From an uncultured bacterium (lineage in GTDB: Bacteria; Patescibacteriota; Dojkabacteria; CALFHW01): a stretch of 38,719 nt of DNA. Of this stretch, positions 7,718 to 16,190 are shown piece after piece. The translations under genes and the position numbers were made by a program. Every line of letters starts with the position of its first letter. The stretch's first letter is position 1. The notes under the pieces are model-generated. The model had not been told where the DNA came from. It did no database searches and saw only the letters and a list, made by a program, of their open reading frames with translations. The DNA lies in assembly GCA_937876695.1 (NCBI GenBank), contig CALFHW010000017.1, positions 1-38,719 on the forward strand, in the 5' to 3' direction.

Positions 7718-8164
7718 TTAGTATTTTTTTTTTGGCCACTTAACTTGGGGTAGAACCAAATGCTCAAACTTCAAAAAGCCTTCCCCTTTCGATATAAAAG
7801 TATATTGCGCGTCTTGTTCGAGAAGACCCGCTGACCTAAGTAATTTCAGGTATATCTCCGCACATTTCTGAAGCTCAAAACGCACATTAATAGGAGTCTG
7901 AACCTCCGAGCGCTTTGACTTGAGTATCTTCTCAAAAGATTTGAGACCTATCTGGTTGTTGTTTGTATCCCCTAACGCACGAAGCAACTCAATTAAATCA
8001 CTTGCGTCAGTGTCGGGCATTTCCATAGTAGAGTGGTACTCTCCCTCAATATCTCCATTAGATTTCACCGATGGCTTTACTACATCCACCAACACATAAC
8101 CCTGCCTAATACCTTGTGGATAAGACTTATATAGCAATACGGGGCACCATGGTGACGTTCCCAT
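7718..8164 (-). CDS. Hypothetical protein
   Basis: The open frame extends to a TTG at 8266 inside the end of ndk, but that start is weak; the first ATG is 8164 (MGTSPWCPV), giving 148 residues. The protein has a strand-rich N-terminal part (VLLYKSYPQGIRQGYVLVDV), an acidic linker (MEMPDTDASDLIELL), and a C-terminal helical part (RFELQKCAEIYLKLLRSAGLL, YTFISKGEGFLKFEHLVLP) that resembles a helix-turn-helix or small adaptor but not a family I can name. It has no signal or membrane segment. It lies between ndk and the helical hypothetical gene on the same strand. Function unknown. Confidence 0.6.
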   Translation of the reverse strand: MGTSPWCPVLLYKSYPQGIRQGYVLVDVVKPSVKSNGDIEGEYHSTMEMPDTDASDLIELLRALGDTNNNQIGLKSFEKILKSKRSEVQTPINVRFELQKCAEIYLKLLRSAGLLEQDAQYTFISKGEGFLKFEHLVLPQVKWPKKKY

Positions 8165-8235
8165 TGACTCAGTTTCGAGTCTAACCCTCTTCAATAGGAT
8201 CCAGCTCTCGACCCAACACCTCTCCCATCTCCTAC

Positions 8236-8853
8236 CTAGACAATCTCCTCTCTTACTGCGTCCCAAGCTGGATCGTAAAGAATGGTGTCAATTGCCATGT
8301 TGTACTTGATAATCTCGCGCTCTTCGAACCAAACCTTGATCTCGCGAGTTGCCTCTTCTACGCTCTCTGAAGCGTGAGCTAGATTTCGAGCGGTGCGATC
8401 GAATGTATTGGCTAGGCTTAGAGACTCAATAGTATAGTCGCCTCTAATGGTACCGATATCTGCCTTGGATGGATCTGTGCTACCCATTAGCTTGCGCACG
8501 TGGGTTACTGCATGGGCTCCTTGGATAACTACTACCACAACTGGTCCTGTTGCTAGATACTGCGCAAGTTTATTCTGCACTGACTGACCTGCTTCGAGAA
8601 GACTTCCGTAAGGGAAAGTCGCGCCCTTAGCCTCGTATGCATCACGCACGAACCCGCCTACCTTCTCTCTCCAAGCATCGTCAAATGATGAATAGTGTTC
8701 AGCAGCTTGTTTCTTTGCAGGCTGGACCATCTTCATAGCAGCGATCTTCAAACCCTTTTTCTCAAACCTAGTGATAATTTCGCCGATAAGGCCTCTCTGA
8801 ACACCATCGGGTTTAATAATAAATAACGTTCTCTCTTCTTGTGGATGTGGCAT
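8236..8853 (-). CDS. ndk: Nucleoside diphosphate kinase, extended form
   Basis: Transfers the gamma phosphate of ATP to nucleoside diphosphates through a phosphohistidine. The start TLFIIKPDGVQRGLIGEII is canonical, as are VRKLMGSTDPSKA, GTIRGDY and the active-site block NLAHASESVEEATREI with His160. It is about 205 residues against the usual 140-150: about 40 extra residues follow AEHY, in the region between the first helices and GPVVVVVI, about nine more precede the active-site Asn, and there is a C-terminal tail. The SD pair of the usual HGSDS is replaced by ASES. Catalytic residues are kept, so activity is expected. An extended -10 promoter lies 30-40 nt upstream and the gene has no clear ribosome binding site. 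Confidence 0.93.
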   Translation of the reverse strand: MPHPQEERTLFIIKPDGVQRGLIGEIITRFEKKGLKIAAMKMVQPAKKQAAEHYSSFDDAWREKVGGFVRDAYEAKGATFPYGSLLEAGQSVQNKLAQYLATGPVVVVVIQGAHAVTHVRKLMGSTDPSKADIGTIRGDYTIESLSLANTFDRTARNLAHASESVEEATREIKVWFEEREIIKYNMAIDTILYDPAWDAVREEIV

Positions 8854-8884
8854 AAGTGCAATTACTTAACTAATATATGCCGTG

Positions 8885-8893
8885 ATTCTAGCA
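8885..8893 (-). promoter_or_regulatory. Extended -10 promoter for ndk
   Basis: On the minus strand the bases TGCTAGAAT form an extended -10 (TGn plus TAGAAT, one mismatch from consensus). The predicted start of transcription is about 25 nt before the ndk ATG. The -35 region is poor, as is common with extended -10 promoters. It sits in the 86-nt gap behind the preceding gene, the only sizeable gap nearby. Confidence 0.4.
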
Positions 8894-8939
8894 GATATTT
8901 GCCAGAAGCTCTATCTAAGGGGTTTATAAATAGCTAAAT

Positions 8940-9977
8940 CTACTGGGGTTTGCGGAACTTATTTTCTATAGTGCTATAGTTTGCTCTAGTAGTACCAGAT
9001 TCATCAGGAATGTTATTACAGTAATTATTTACTGCATCCCAGAACAAGTCAGTCTGCATCAACTCCCTAAATCTATCCCCATCGCGAATAAGTTCTTCAG
9101 TCTGAAGTATACCGTCTACCACTTTAGCACTCATCCCACAATAAGACTGCGCGTCCCCTGGATTGTAAGAAGCATTGCGTATGTCACCATACACGTTACC
9201 TAACATTCTAATTATCTGCACTTTACTAAAAAAGTCATCCCCGTAAACAGATTCAATCTCGTCCATAAAAATCTCATCGCTCTCTAACCAAGTATATGCT
9301 GAAAGTTTGTGCATGGTGTTGATAATCTGCGCAGAGACAATTTCAGGCTCAGGCAAAGGCTGACCTTGATCATCTACCAATAATTTAGGGCCAACTCCAA
9401 TTCCTATTATTTGAAATCCTTTTTGCTTTCCCAAAACTATCTGACCTGAACCATCTTGGGCATCGTTCTCATATATTGAAACGTGTTGGAAAGAGACGCT
9501 CTCACCCAGCTCTTCATCCGTTCGAACCGGAATTCCTTTTGTGACAACATCAATACCTAAAAGTTTACTCTGTTTGTAGTGTTCAGTAAATGTCCCCGCA
9601 GCAACATCCCAGCGTGCATTAAAATCATCTTCACTCATAATCTCCATCAATCTACGCTGAGCGGCATTAAGTAGATCTAAAGAGTATTTTTCTTCTGCTA
9701 ACACCGCCCCATCTAGGAGTCTATCGTGTTCTTCTCTAACTAGTCTTGCATCATTCCAATTGACAGCACTTTTACCCATAGTAAGTGCGGCTATGCCTAA
9801 AACAGTAGCGGCAGCGCCCATCATACCAAAAAATTCCCCTCTCGTGATTCCCTTACCCTTACCCACTGCCTTACGCTTTTTGGACTCCTTCTCTGGCGCC
9901 TTTGAACGGGCTCCTTCTGGACCTATTCCAGATCCTCCCTTAGTTCCACTCTTTCCGCCCCCACTTTTACCACTCAT
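8940..9977 (-). CDS. Membrane-anchored or exported hypothetical protein with Gly/Lys-rich N-terminus
   Basis: About 345 residues from ATG 9977 (a TTG at 9986 adds three; an AGG lies ~10 nt before the ATG). The first 45 residues are Gly, Lys and Ser rich (SGKSGGGKSGTKGGSG), followed by a single hydrophobic segment at about 50-68 (GMMGAAATVLGIAALTMG). The preceding TRGEFF is reminiscent of a Tat signal but has only one Arg, so Tat export is not supported. The remaining ~275 residues are acidic and mostly helical, with two Cys (SYCGMSAKV, NNYCNNIP). No enzyme motif is seen. The next gene upstream on the same strand is a small two-helix membrane protein 30 nt away, so they may be cotranscribed. 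Family not recognised. Confidence 0.75.
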   Translation of the reverse strand: MSGKSGGGKSGTKGGSGIGPEGARSKAPEKESKKRKAVGKGKGITRGEFFGMMGAAATVLGIAALTMGKSAVNWNDARLVREEHDRLLDGAVLAEEKYSLDLLNAAQRRLMEIMSEDDFNARWDVAAGTFTEHYKQSKLLGIDVVTKGIPVRTDEELGESVSFQHVSIYENDAQDGSGQIVLGKQKGFQIIGIGVGPKLLVDDQGQPLPEPEIVSAQIINTMHKLSAYTWLESDEIFMDEIESVYGDDFFSKVQIIRMLGNVYGDIRNASYNPGDAQSYCGMSAKVVDGILQTEELIRDGDRFRELMQTDLFWDAVNNYCNNIPDESGTTRANYSTIENKFRKPQ

Positions 9978-10006
9978 CTTTGCCAACCCTAGTTTAGATA
10001 AATAAA

Positions 10007-10237
10007 CTATCTAATAAACCCAAAGAACACTGCCAGTACAAATAGAACCATGGACACGATCACGTTGATCAGTGTAAATAGCACTAGCAGCCTCCCGGTA
10101 TTGGTGGTGACCTGCTTATGCATATCGGAGACTTGCTTCCAGACTACGAGGCTGGCTGAGGCGTAGAAAACCATAAATACAACCACTCCGAATCTAGTAA
10201 CGGTGTAAAGTAACTCTTGTATTTGATCTCCGTTCAT
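10007..10237 (-). CDS. Small two-helix membrane protein
   Basis: A 76-residue protein with two transmembrane helices (FGVVVFMVFYASASLVVW, then LLVLFTLINVIVSMVLFVLA) joined by a short polar loop (KQVSDMHKQVTTNTGR). Its ATG overlaps the stop of the PH-like membrane protein gene by 4 nt (ATGA), so translation is coupled. The topology resembles the small membrane proteins found in many Patescibacteria operons, but the loop lacks the Y-x-S-x-G turn of the pilin-like cluster further right. Function unknown. Confidence 0.8.
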   Translation of the reverse strand: MNGDQIQELLYTVTRFGVVVFMVFYASASLVVWKQVSDMHKQVTTNTGRLLVLFTLINVIVSMVLFVLAVFFGFIR

Positions 10238-10842
10238 GGCTCAGGGTTTTGGCTAAGTCTGCTTAAATCAACCAAAATATCTCGTAGCCAGGTCGGCCTG
10301 CTCACCGATTCAATCACGAATTTATTTCTCTGTCCCGCCGTTTGCACTAGCAGGTCTCCATAGTTGAAAAATGATGGCAATACACCCACAGTAGTCTGCG
10401 AAACGTCCTCAATATTGATCAAATTGGCCTCTGAGACTTTCTTGGAGGCGAATATCTTGAATCTGTAGGTCAGAATTCGTTTATTGGTCACTATTAGTAC
10501 ATTAAAAAACCAATTAGACATATTGATCACAATGTCGCCCGCTACCAGGGCATAGTAGGTCAGCAGCAGCAGCATTTGGTAAGTCATGGGTATTATGTTG
10601 AACAGATTTATCCCTGAATTGGCCAAAAAAATGGCAATTGCTCCAGGTAATATCAACAAGACAGAATCTCTGAAAACCCAGCCTATGTTTGTAATCAGGC
10701 TTTTTCTGGCGATAATATAGAGCTCTTCATCGGGGTCTTGGGTAGCAAAGATTGTAGCGCGTGGCATAGCAACTATTGCTCCCAGCATATCTCCATCTTG
10801 AGATGTGATCATGCCTCGGGGCGCTATTACTTTCTGCGACAT
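10234..10842 (-). CDS. Membrane protein with bacterial PH-like domain
   Basis: A 202-residue protein. The N-terminal ~50 residues are soluble, two or three hydrophobic segments follow at about 55-115 (VLLILPGAIAIFLANSG, MLLLLTYYALVAGDIVI), and then a strand-rich domain at about 115-195 (VLIVTNKRILTYRFKIFASK, VSEANLINIEDVSQTTVG) that matches the pattern of the bacterial PH-like (YdbS/DUF304) domain, where TNKRI and the INIEDV strand are typical. Such proteins sit in the membrane with unclear roles. It is the first gene of a short operon with the small membrane protein and has an extended -10 promoter upstream. Confidence 0.78.
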   Translation of the reverse strand: MSQKVIAPRGMITSQDGDMLGAIVAMPRATIFATQDPDEELYIIARKSLITNIGWVFRDSVLLILPGAIAIFLANSGINLFNIIPMTYQMLLLLTYYALVAGDIVINMSNWFFNVLIVTNKRILTYRFKIFASKKVSEANLINIEDVSQTTVGVLPSFFNYGDLLVQTAGQRNKFVIESVSRPTWLRDILVDLSRLSQNPEP

Positions 10843-10869
10843 ATTGTGCCCTGTCTAAATATATATAAT

Positions 10870-10878
10870 ATTATATCA
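10870..10878 (-). promoter_or_regulatory. Extended -10 promoter for the PH-like membrane protein operon
   Basis: On the minus strand the bases TGATATAAT give a perfect TATAAT with an upstream TGn. The predicted transcript starts around 10863, leaving a leader of about 20 nt before ATG 10842. No strong -35 is visible at 16-18 nt. The 140-nt gap behind the SpoIID-like gene is one of the larger spacers of the window and holds no convincing hairpin terminator. Confidence 0.5.
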
Positions 10879-10982
10879 TAACCGACCCTAAACTACTTTA
10901 TCCAGAAACTACTTACAATTTTCCCTTTACACAGTCAACCTATGCTCAGATATCTGTCTACTCAGCTTTACCCTGCTCTTAC

Positions 10983-12713
10983 TCAGCTCTGTTTCATAAA
11001 GAAGGTCAGACTGTAGAGATAATCCGCATCGCCGGTCGGCTTGACTGTGCCCACCCAGGTGTTCCACATCGACTTGAACATCCAGCCGGCCACGTGCTTA
11101 CTGCCTTTGTCACCTTTGAATAGCACCTTTTTAACCCTGTTTGAAGGGTCGCGCTCGAAGGTAAAGCTCTGCAGGGTGCCGACCTGGGTGCGCACCGAGT
11201 TCATGTAGGAACGAGCGCCGCTGGAGACTTTGTCAGATGTAGATACCCAGTTCAAAAAGTCCCTGAACATCTCTGGTGTATAGGAATTGGAGCGCCAACC
11301 CCAATTGGTCCAACTGGTTTTGAAGGCAAAGGCGTTGTCGTTTACCGACTTTAGGTGAGGGATCACAGTGCCGACGCCCGAGTAGTTACTCCAGACGGTG
11401 TCGCTGTTGGCGGTGCCATAGCCTTGGTTGTTGTCAGAAGAGTAATAGACGTCGGCAAGGCCTGAGCCGGCGGCCACGATTTCGCCCGCTGTGGCGCTAG
11501 CACCCCACGCCTTGGCCTGGCCGCCTTTGTAGACTTGGCCGCGGGTATCGCCGTAGACAAAGCCCGACCTGCGCGCGCCGAAGGTGCGCGCCACCACTAG
11601 CTGCGCCTTAATCGCCTCTCGCGGCCAACAGTTCCAGACGTTGCCGGGGTTAAAAGCCACACCTATATCCTCGCACGCTCTATCCGGTACTTCTCCAAGG
11701 CCAGCCACGTAGTCCTCAGTTGGCACCGAGTTATTGCCATTGACGTTGATACTACCCGGCAGATTTGTGCGCTTTTCTACCTTAGTGCCAGGGAAATAGA
11801 ATTCCACGATTCTCTTATAATCCCAACCCGCTAGAGCCGCTCCTAGCGCGCCGAACTGCGACATCCCTACCCCATGCCCCTGATATAAATCCCTGCCAGT
11901 ACCACTGAAATACATTCTGCCGGCGATAAGCTCCTGATTTGCTCCGCCCGGCGTGCCGCTCACTACATCAGACTCTGTTTTCTGCACCTCTTGCTGCTCC
12001 TTTTGTAACTGTGAGATTTGCTGTTGCAAAGCAGAAGACTGACCCCGAACTTGCCCGAGCCCACTTGAGGCCACTGTTGTAGTCTTTCTAGCCTGAGCTA
12101 GTTTATCTTCGATGCCTTTTTTCTTGGCTGCCAGCTGCTCCAGACTCGACTGCAACTCCTGCCTCTCTTGTGTAAACCCAGCTAGACTATCATCCAGCTG
12201 CTCCAATTGCTCAGCCAGCCCCAAAATACCGCCGTAAGTCTTGGTATAGAGCGTCTCGTTATAGAGTGCTGACTTGACGATATCGCCTTTGCCAAAAAAA
12301 CCGTTCAAAGCAGTAGCGGACTTCCAAGACACGTAAGCTGAATCCACCTGTAGGTCCTGTAGACGGCCATTCTGCTCTTTTTCTAGCTCCCTGAGAATCT
12401 TTTCTTCACTGAGCTGCTTCAAGCGCAGATTCCTGACATTGATCTCGGATTCCAACACTTTAATCTCATTCTCCAGCTTCTGCATCTCGCTTTGCACCTG
12501 ACCTTCTTGGGATTTAGCCTGTTTGAACTGATCTTCAGCCTGCTTCAAACTCGCTTGTAACTTCTGGAATTCACTATTCTTCTGGGCAATTTCTTGTTCG
12601 ATATCGGAAAGAGAGCGCGCGCTTATTGTACCCGCTAGTGGCAGAAACGCTGTCGCCAGCACAAATACGACAGTCAACGCTAGCAAACTCCACCTACCTA
12701 AATAAGTCTTCAT
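10983..12713 (-). CDS. Secreted coiled-coil SpoIID/LytB-domain peptidoglycan hydrolase
   Basis: A 576-residue exported protein. It has an N-terminal signal (LLALTVVFVLATAFLPLAG), then coiled coil at about 35-125 and 165-245 (EFQKLQASLKQAEDQFKQ, LQQQISQLQKEQQEVQ), then a SpoIID/LytB domain from about 265. SpoIID is a lytic transglycosylase that cleaves denuded glycan strands. Recognisable pieces are GHGVGMSQFGA with YKRIVEFYFPGT, then EDYVAGLGEVP with its family Glu, and REAIKAQLVVARTFG. The GHG block here precedes the EDYV block, as in some actinobacterial homologues and opposite to Bacillus SpoIID. The coiled coil ahead of a hydrolase is reminiscent of EnvC/PcsB-like layouts. It is 18 nt after the YhaN-like gene, at the end of the long minus-strand run. 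Confidence 0.85.
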   Translation of the reverse strand: MKTYLGRWSLLALTVVFVLATAFLPLAGTISARSLSDIEQEIAQKNSEFQKLQASLKQAEDQFKQAKSQEGQVQSEMQKLENEIKVLESEINVRNLRLKQLSEEKILRELEKEQNGRLQDLQVDSAYVSWKSATALNGFFGKGDIVKSALYNETLYTKTYGGILGLAEQLEQLDDSLAGFTQERQELQSSLEQLAAKKKGIEDKLAQARKTTTVASSGLGQVRGQSSALQQQISQLQKEQQEVQKTESDVVSGTPGGANQELIAGRMYFSGTGRDLYQGHGVGMSQFGALGAALAGWDYKRIVEFYFPGTKVEKRTNLPGSINVNGNNSVPTEDYVAGLGEVPDRACEDIGVAFNPGNVWNCWPREAIKAQLVVARTFGARRSGFVYGDTRGQVYKGGQAKAWGASATAGEIVAAGSGLADVYYSSDNNQGYGTANSDTVWSNYSGVGTVIPHLKSVNDNAFAFKTSWTNWGWRSNSYTPEMFRDFLNWVSTSDKVSSGARSYMNSVRTQVGTLQSFTFERDPSNRVKKVLFKGDKGSKHVAGWMFKSMWNTWVGTVKPTGDADYLYSLTFFMKQS

Positions 12714-12731
12714 AACTTATTATCGGCTAAG

Positions 12732-14918
12732 TTAACCCCTAAGGTCAACCTGATTCCCCCAGTGCTGATATGCCTTGTTATGAGTGAATAAAAAGACCTG
12801 ACTGACCTTCATTTGCTCCAGAATCTGCTTTACCTGCTCTAACCTTGTTTCATCAAAGGTTACAAACGGATCATCCAAGAACAAATAGCGAAATTTATCC
12901 CCTAGCAACTTGCCCGCTAGTGCCACCCTAGAGATGAAATATATCTGGTCAACTGTACCGAGTGAGAGCTGTCCCAGTGGCTTGATCCAATCATTTGCCT
13001 CGCTGGAAAAAACTTCCAAGTCGTACGCAGCTGTGAGCCTGACATCTTTATAACGACCTCCTGTTAACTTAGGCAGGAACTTCTCCACTTCACTACTAAT
13101 GGCTTGACCCGCGCTGGCGCTGGTCTTATTCATCACTTGCTCAAGAAGCTGCAATGTCACCTCCAGTACCCGGTCTCTGGCCTGCGCGCCACTGAGTTGC
13201 TGGCCTACCAACTCGAGGTCTGACTCTAGTTCGTTGACGTTAACTCCCACTTGCTTAACTACGTCTTGCCTGACCTCGCCTTCAGTCTCGGTCTTTTCTA
13301 AGCGCTTGCGCTCAATTAACATCATATCTAGTTCCCTTCTGCGTCTCAAAAACTCCGCCGGCGTGAAATTTGCGGCTTTGACCTCGTCGGTCAGTTTATT
13401 AGTTTCGATTTCCGCTTTCTGAGATAATAGGCTTGCCTGTTTGGCCTCCAATTCTGCCAAACCGACGCTGCCCAAGCTGCCCGCCAACTTCGCCTTGCTC
13501 CGCTCTAGTTCATCCAGCAGCGTATTGCGCTTTGCCTTTTGAGCAAAGAATTCATCTGCGGAGGTTAGGTTGTATTTGCTTAAAATACTGGAGATTTGAC
13601 CTTGATATTCGGTGATTTTATCTGCCAGCTGTTGTTTACGTTCGCTAAGAGCTTCTAACTCCTTATCTTGACGCGCAATTGTCTGCAACTGCGGCCGACG
13701 CAGTCGGCTTAATAAACCAAACGTAACAAACCCAGCCCCTACCAGCAGCCCAGCAATGCTCAAAATCAACAGCACTGCTGCAATCGGTTGTCCTTGATTG
13801 ACCGCCCAAATGATAAGCAGGCCTAGTCCCAGTGCCACCAATAAATAGCCGAAATTAGACAGTTTCTCTAGATCTAACTGCTGCTTTTGGATGTCCAGAT
13901 AATTACTGCGGGTAGTGTTCTGCAGCTGCTCGGGGTCGCTTTGTTTCAGATCGGTGATTTCCTCCCGACGCAGGGCAATCGCATGCCTCAACTGGGTAAT
14001 TTTTTCGGTATCTGGCGTCAACTCCTGCTTATTGAGAGCCGCTGAACTAGCTAGTTCAGCTTCAATTAGCTTTATCTCTCTGGAAAGACCCGCAACAGAT
14101 GCCAGTCTCTCTGATAGCTGCGTGAGCTGCTGCTCAACCACTGCTAACTCTTTACTAGCCTGCTCGAATTGCTTTTGGTTATTCAATTCCTTTTCTAATT
14201 CTTCGATACCAAGATTTAGTTGCTTTAATTTGCTGCCTGCTTGGCTGGAGCTAGATTTGGCCGCATCTGCTTGACTAGCGAGCTGTCTAGCTTGCTCTAA
14301 ATCCTGTGTTAGCTTTGCTTGTTGCATTTGAAATTGCTTGATAGCACCTGGTGTCTTACTAGGCCTATCCAAGCCCAATCTCAACTGCTGGAGCTCCTTG
14401 CGTAAAACTTTGACGTTTTCCTCGAGATTCAGTCCGCTGGAACTGAGCGCCGAAACCATTTGCAATCTCTTGCGCACATCTGCTGTGAGGCCTAGTGCAG
14501 CGATCTCATTTTGCCTGACAAAGCTGCTAGTCTCGAATACCTCGCGGGGAGCAATCCCCAAGTGTTCTTCCATGTAATTAGCGATTGCAGGGCCATCTGT
14601 CAGTTTCAGCTTTTGACTTACGCCGGTGAGCTCTTGCAGTTTGCTGCCGAAATCGCGTACCAGTTTAAAGCTACCCTCTTCAGTCAAGAAATCGACCTCT
14701 AAACGCATCTGCTCAGTTTGCTTACGCCAGGGCAGATTTTGCTCAAAAAAGCCTCGGGACCTAGTGCTTACATCAGTGTAAAGTGCGGTGAGAATTGCCG
14801 CCATAATAGTAGATTTGCCCGCTTCATTATCTCCCCTGATCACGTTGATACCTTTGCCGAAATTGAGGTGCAAGTCGTCAAATTTGCGGAAGTTTTTTAT
14901 GGTTAGTCCAGTTATCAT
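12732..14918 (-). CDS. YhaN/SbcC-like AAA ATPase with internal membrane segment
   Basis: A 728-residue SMC/Rad50-type ATPase. Walker A is GDNEAGKST at residues 29-37, following the typical start LTIKNFRKFDDLHLNFGKG. A long coiled coil follows, interrupted at about 355-405 by two hydrophobic helices (FGYLLVALGLGLLIIWAV and VLLILSIAGLLVGAGFVTF). A second coiled coil leads to the ABC signature LSLGTVDQIYF and Walker B YLFLDDPFVTFDE, with the D-loop and H-loop (FLFTHN). The central membrane hairpin in place of a zinc hook is the YhaN pattern of Bacillus rather than canonical SbcC. It should pair with the neighbouring SbcD-like nuclease, 24 nt upstream, to form a Mre11/Rad50-like complex at the membrane. 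Confidence 0.88.
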   Translation of the reverse strand: MITGLTIKNFRKFDDLHLNFGKGINVIRGDNEAGKSTIMAAILTALYTDVSTRSRGFFEQNLPWRKQTEQMRLEVDFLTEEGSFKLVRDFGSKLQELTGVSQKLKLTDGPAIANYMEEHLGIAPREVFETSSFVRQNEIAALGLTADVRKRLQMVSALSSSGLNLEENVKVLRKELQQLRLGLDRPSKTPGAIKQFQMQQAKLTQDLEQARQLASQADAAKSSSSQAGSKLKQLNLGIEELEKELNNQKQFEQASKELAVVEQQLTQLSERLASVAGLSREIKLIEAELASSAALNKQELTPDTEKITQLRHAIALRREEITDLKQSDPEQLQNTTRSNYLDIQKQQLDLEKLSNFGYLLVALGLGLLIIWAVNQGQPIAAVLLILSIAGLLVGAGFVTFGLLSRLRRPQLQTIARQDKELEALSERKQQLADKITEYQGQISSILSKYNLTSADEFFAQKAKRNTLLDELERSKAKLAGSLGSVGLAELEAKQASLLSQKAEIETNKLTDEVKAANFTPAEFLRRRRELDMMLIERKRLEKTETEGEVRQDVVKQVGVNVNELESDLELVGQQLSGAQARDRVLEVTLQLLEQVMNKTSASAGQAISSEVEKFLPKLTGGRYKDVRLTAAYDLEVFSSEANDWIKPLGQLSLGTVDQIYFISRVALAGKLLGDKFRYLFLDDPFVTFDETRLEQVKQILEQMKVSQVFLFTHNKAYQHWGNQVDLRG

Positions 14919-14942
14919 CTGTGTTTGTGCATATTTATGTAA

Positions 14943-16172
14943 TCAAGAATGTTTACGTAATTTATCTAGAATCGCCGCCATACCAGTAGCCAGAACCTTT
15001 TGGGCCAACTCCTGGTCAATTTCGGACCTGGTAACCATGCCTGTTACTGCCTGAATGAACTCATGAGGGATACTACCTTCGGGATGCCCTGCTAGATCGG
15101 CATCTGTGACTGCCGCGTTTATCTTTGAGTCGGACGCTAGAAAATAAAAGCTCTCGCCCAGGCTATCCTGCAGAGCCTCGGCCGAAAGATTTTGCTCAAT
15201 ATCAACTAAATCAGCTAGTGAAACTTCCCCAGTTAATTCAACTCTGACAATCTTGCGCTCACCAGCGCCTTCTGCTTGTGCTTGAAGCTGCTTTAGGGCG
15301 GTCTGCCAATTCATTTGGTTTAGGTTCAAATTCAACTTTATTAATTCCAACTCCGATAGTTTAATTCGGCTAACCTTGGTCTGGCCTCCACCTTGCAGTT
15401 CAACTTGCAACAAACTGCCGGAATTGGCTTGAGCTGTATCCAGAAACTCTGGCGATCCAGGGTAAAGCACTTTACTAGCTGGCAAACCTAGTTCAGCTCC
15501 TGCATCGAGGTATCCGTGCCAATCTCCCAGAGCCACATATTCTATGCCAGTCGTAAACAACGCTTCCAGTCCCACTTTTGTGATAGGGAAATTGGCCCTC
15601 TGGCCTTCCCTAGCGATAGATCCGTGGAGCATAGCTATATTGTGTGTAACTGACTGACCTGCGGCCTTCTGAGCCTCTAGAACTTGATTTATGAACTCCT
15701 TCATACCAGTTGTCATGTCCTGACTGGACTTTTGCGTTGCCACAATTCTGGTAAATACATTTGTCTGCAATTCGGAAAGATAGATGTGAACTAGATCTTG
15801 GCCGTCAGCTGGAATGGCCACTGGCCTTGCAACTATAATAAACTTTTGCAGCAGCTGTGCCACCTGGAACTTGCCCCAAACACTGCCATCCTCTAGTCTA
15901 TCGTGGTTACCAGGGCAGGCAACTAGGTGTATCTGCGCCGCGGCAAGTTTTTCGGCTGCTGCTCTAAACTTCTCAACTAACTGCTCATCAGGCTTGATAT
16001 TGTCGAAAATATCGCCCGCCAGCAGCACGAGTTGCGCCTTCTGCGCTATGGCAGTCTGCACAATTTTGTCGAGGGATTCGTTCACCATTCTGCGGTGCTT
16101 CTTAGCACCAGAGCCAAACACTCCTGCAGGGTCACCCAGGTGTAAATCGGCACTGTGAATTAGCTTCAGCAT
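14943..16172 (-). CDS. YhaO/SbcD-like metallophosphoesterase (DNA repair exonuclease family)
   Basis: A 409-residue Mre11/SbcD/YhaO-type nuclease. The metal motifs are in order: DLH (Asp9, His11) in HSADLHLGDP, AGDIFD, PGNHDR, a His in MLHGSIAREG, and ALGDWHGY in place of the more usual GHxH. The N-terminal ~240 residues form the phosphoesterase; the rest is a capping and ATPase-binding region ending in a helical tail. It is expected to use Mn ions to process DNA ends with its ATPase partner encoded 24 nt downstream. It lies 18 nt after the last pilin-like gene and on the same strand, so it may share the long transcript although the functions look unrelated. Confidence 0.88.
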   Translation of the reverse strand: MLKLIHSADLHLGDPAGVFGSGAKKHRRMVNESLDKIVQTAIAQKAQLVLLAGDIFDNIKPDEQLVEKFRAAAEKLAAAQIHLVACPGNHDRLEDGSVWGKFQVAQLLQKFIIVARPVAIPADGQDLVHIYLSELQTNVFTRIVATQKSSQDMTTGMKEFINQVLEAQKAAGQSVTHNIAMLHGSIAREGQRANFPITKVGLEALFTTGIEYVALGDWHGYLDAGAELGLPASKVLYPGSPEFLDTAQANSGSLLQVELQGGGQTKVSRIKLSELELIKLNLNLNQMNWQTALKQLQAQAEGAGERKIVRVELTGEVSLADLVDIEQNLSAEALQDSLGESFYFLASDSKINAAVTDADLAGHPEGSIPHEFIQAVTGMVTRSEIDQELAQKVLATGMAAILDKLRKHS

Positions 16173-16190
16173 AGTTTATTATGCTCTAAA

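Noticed and set aside
10920-10985. Short direct repeat ACTCAGCT near the 3' end of the SpoIID-like gene
   Set aside because: It is two copies only, about 20 nt apart, not forming a hairpin; most likely chance.
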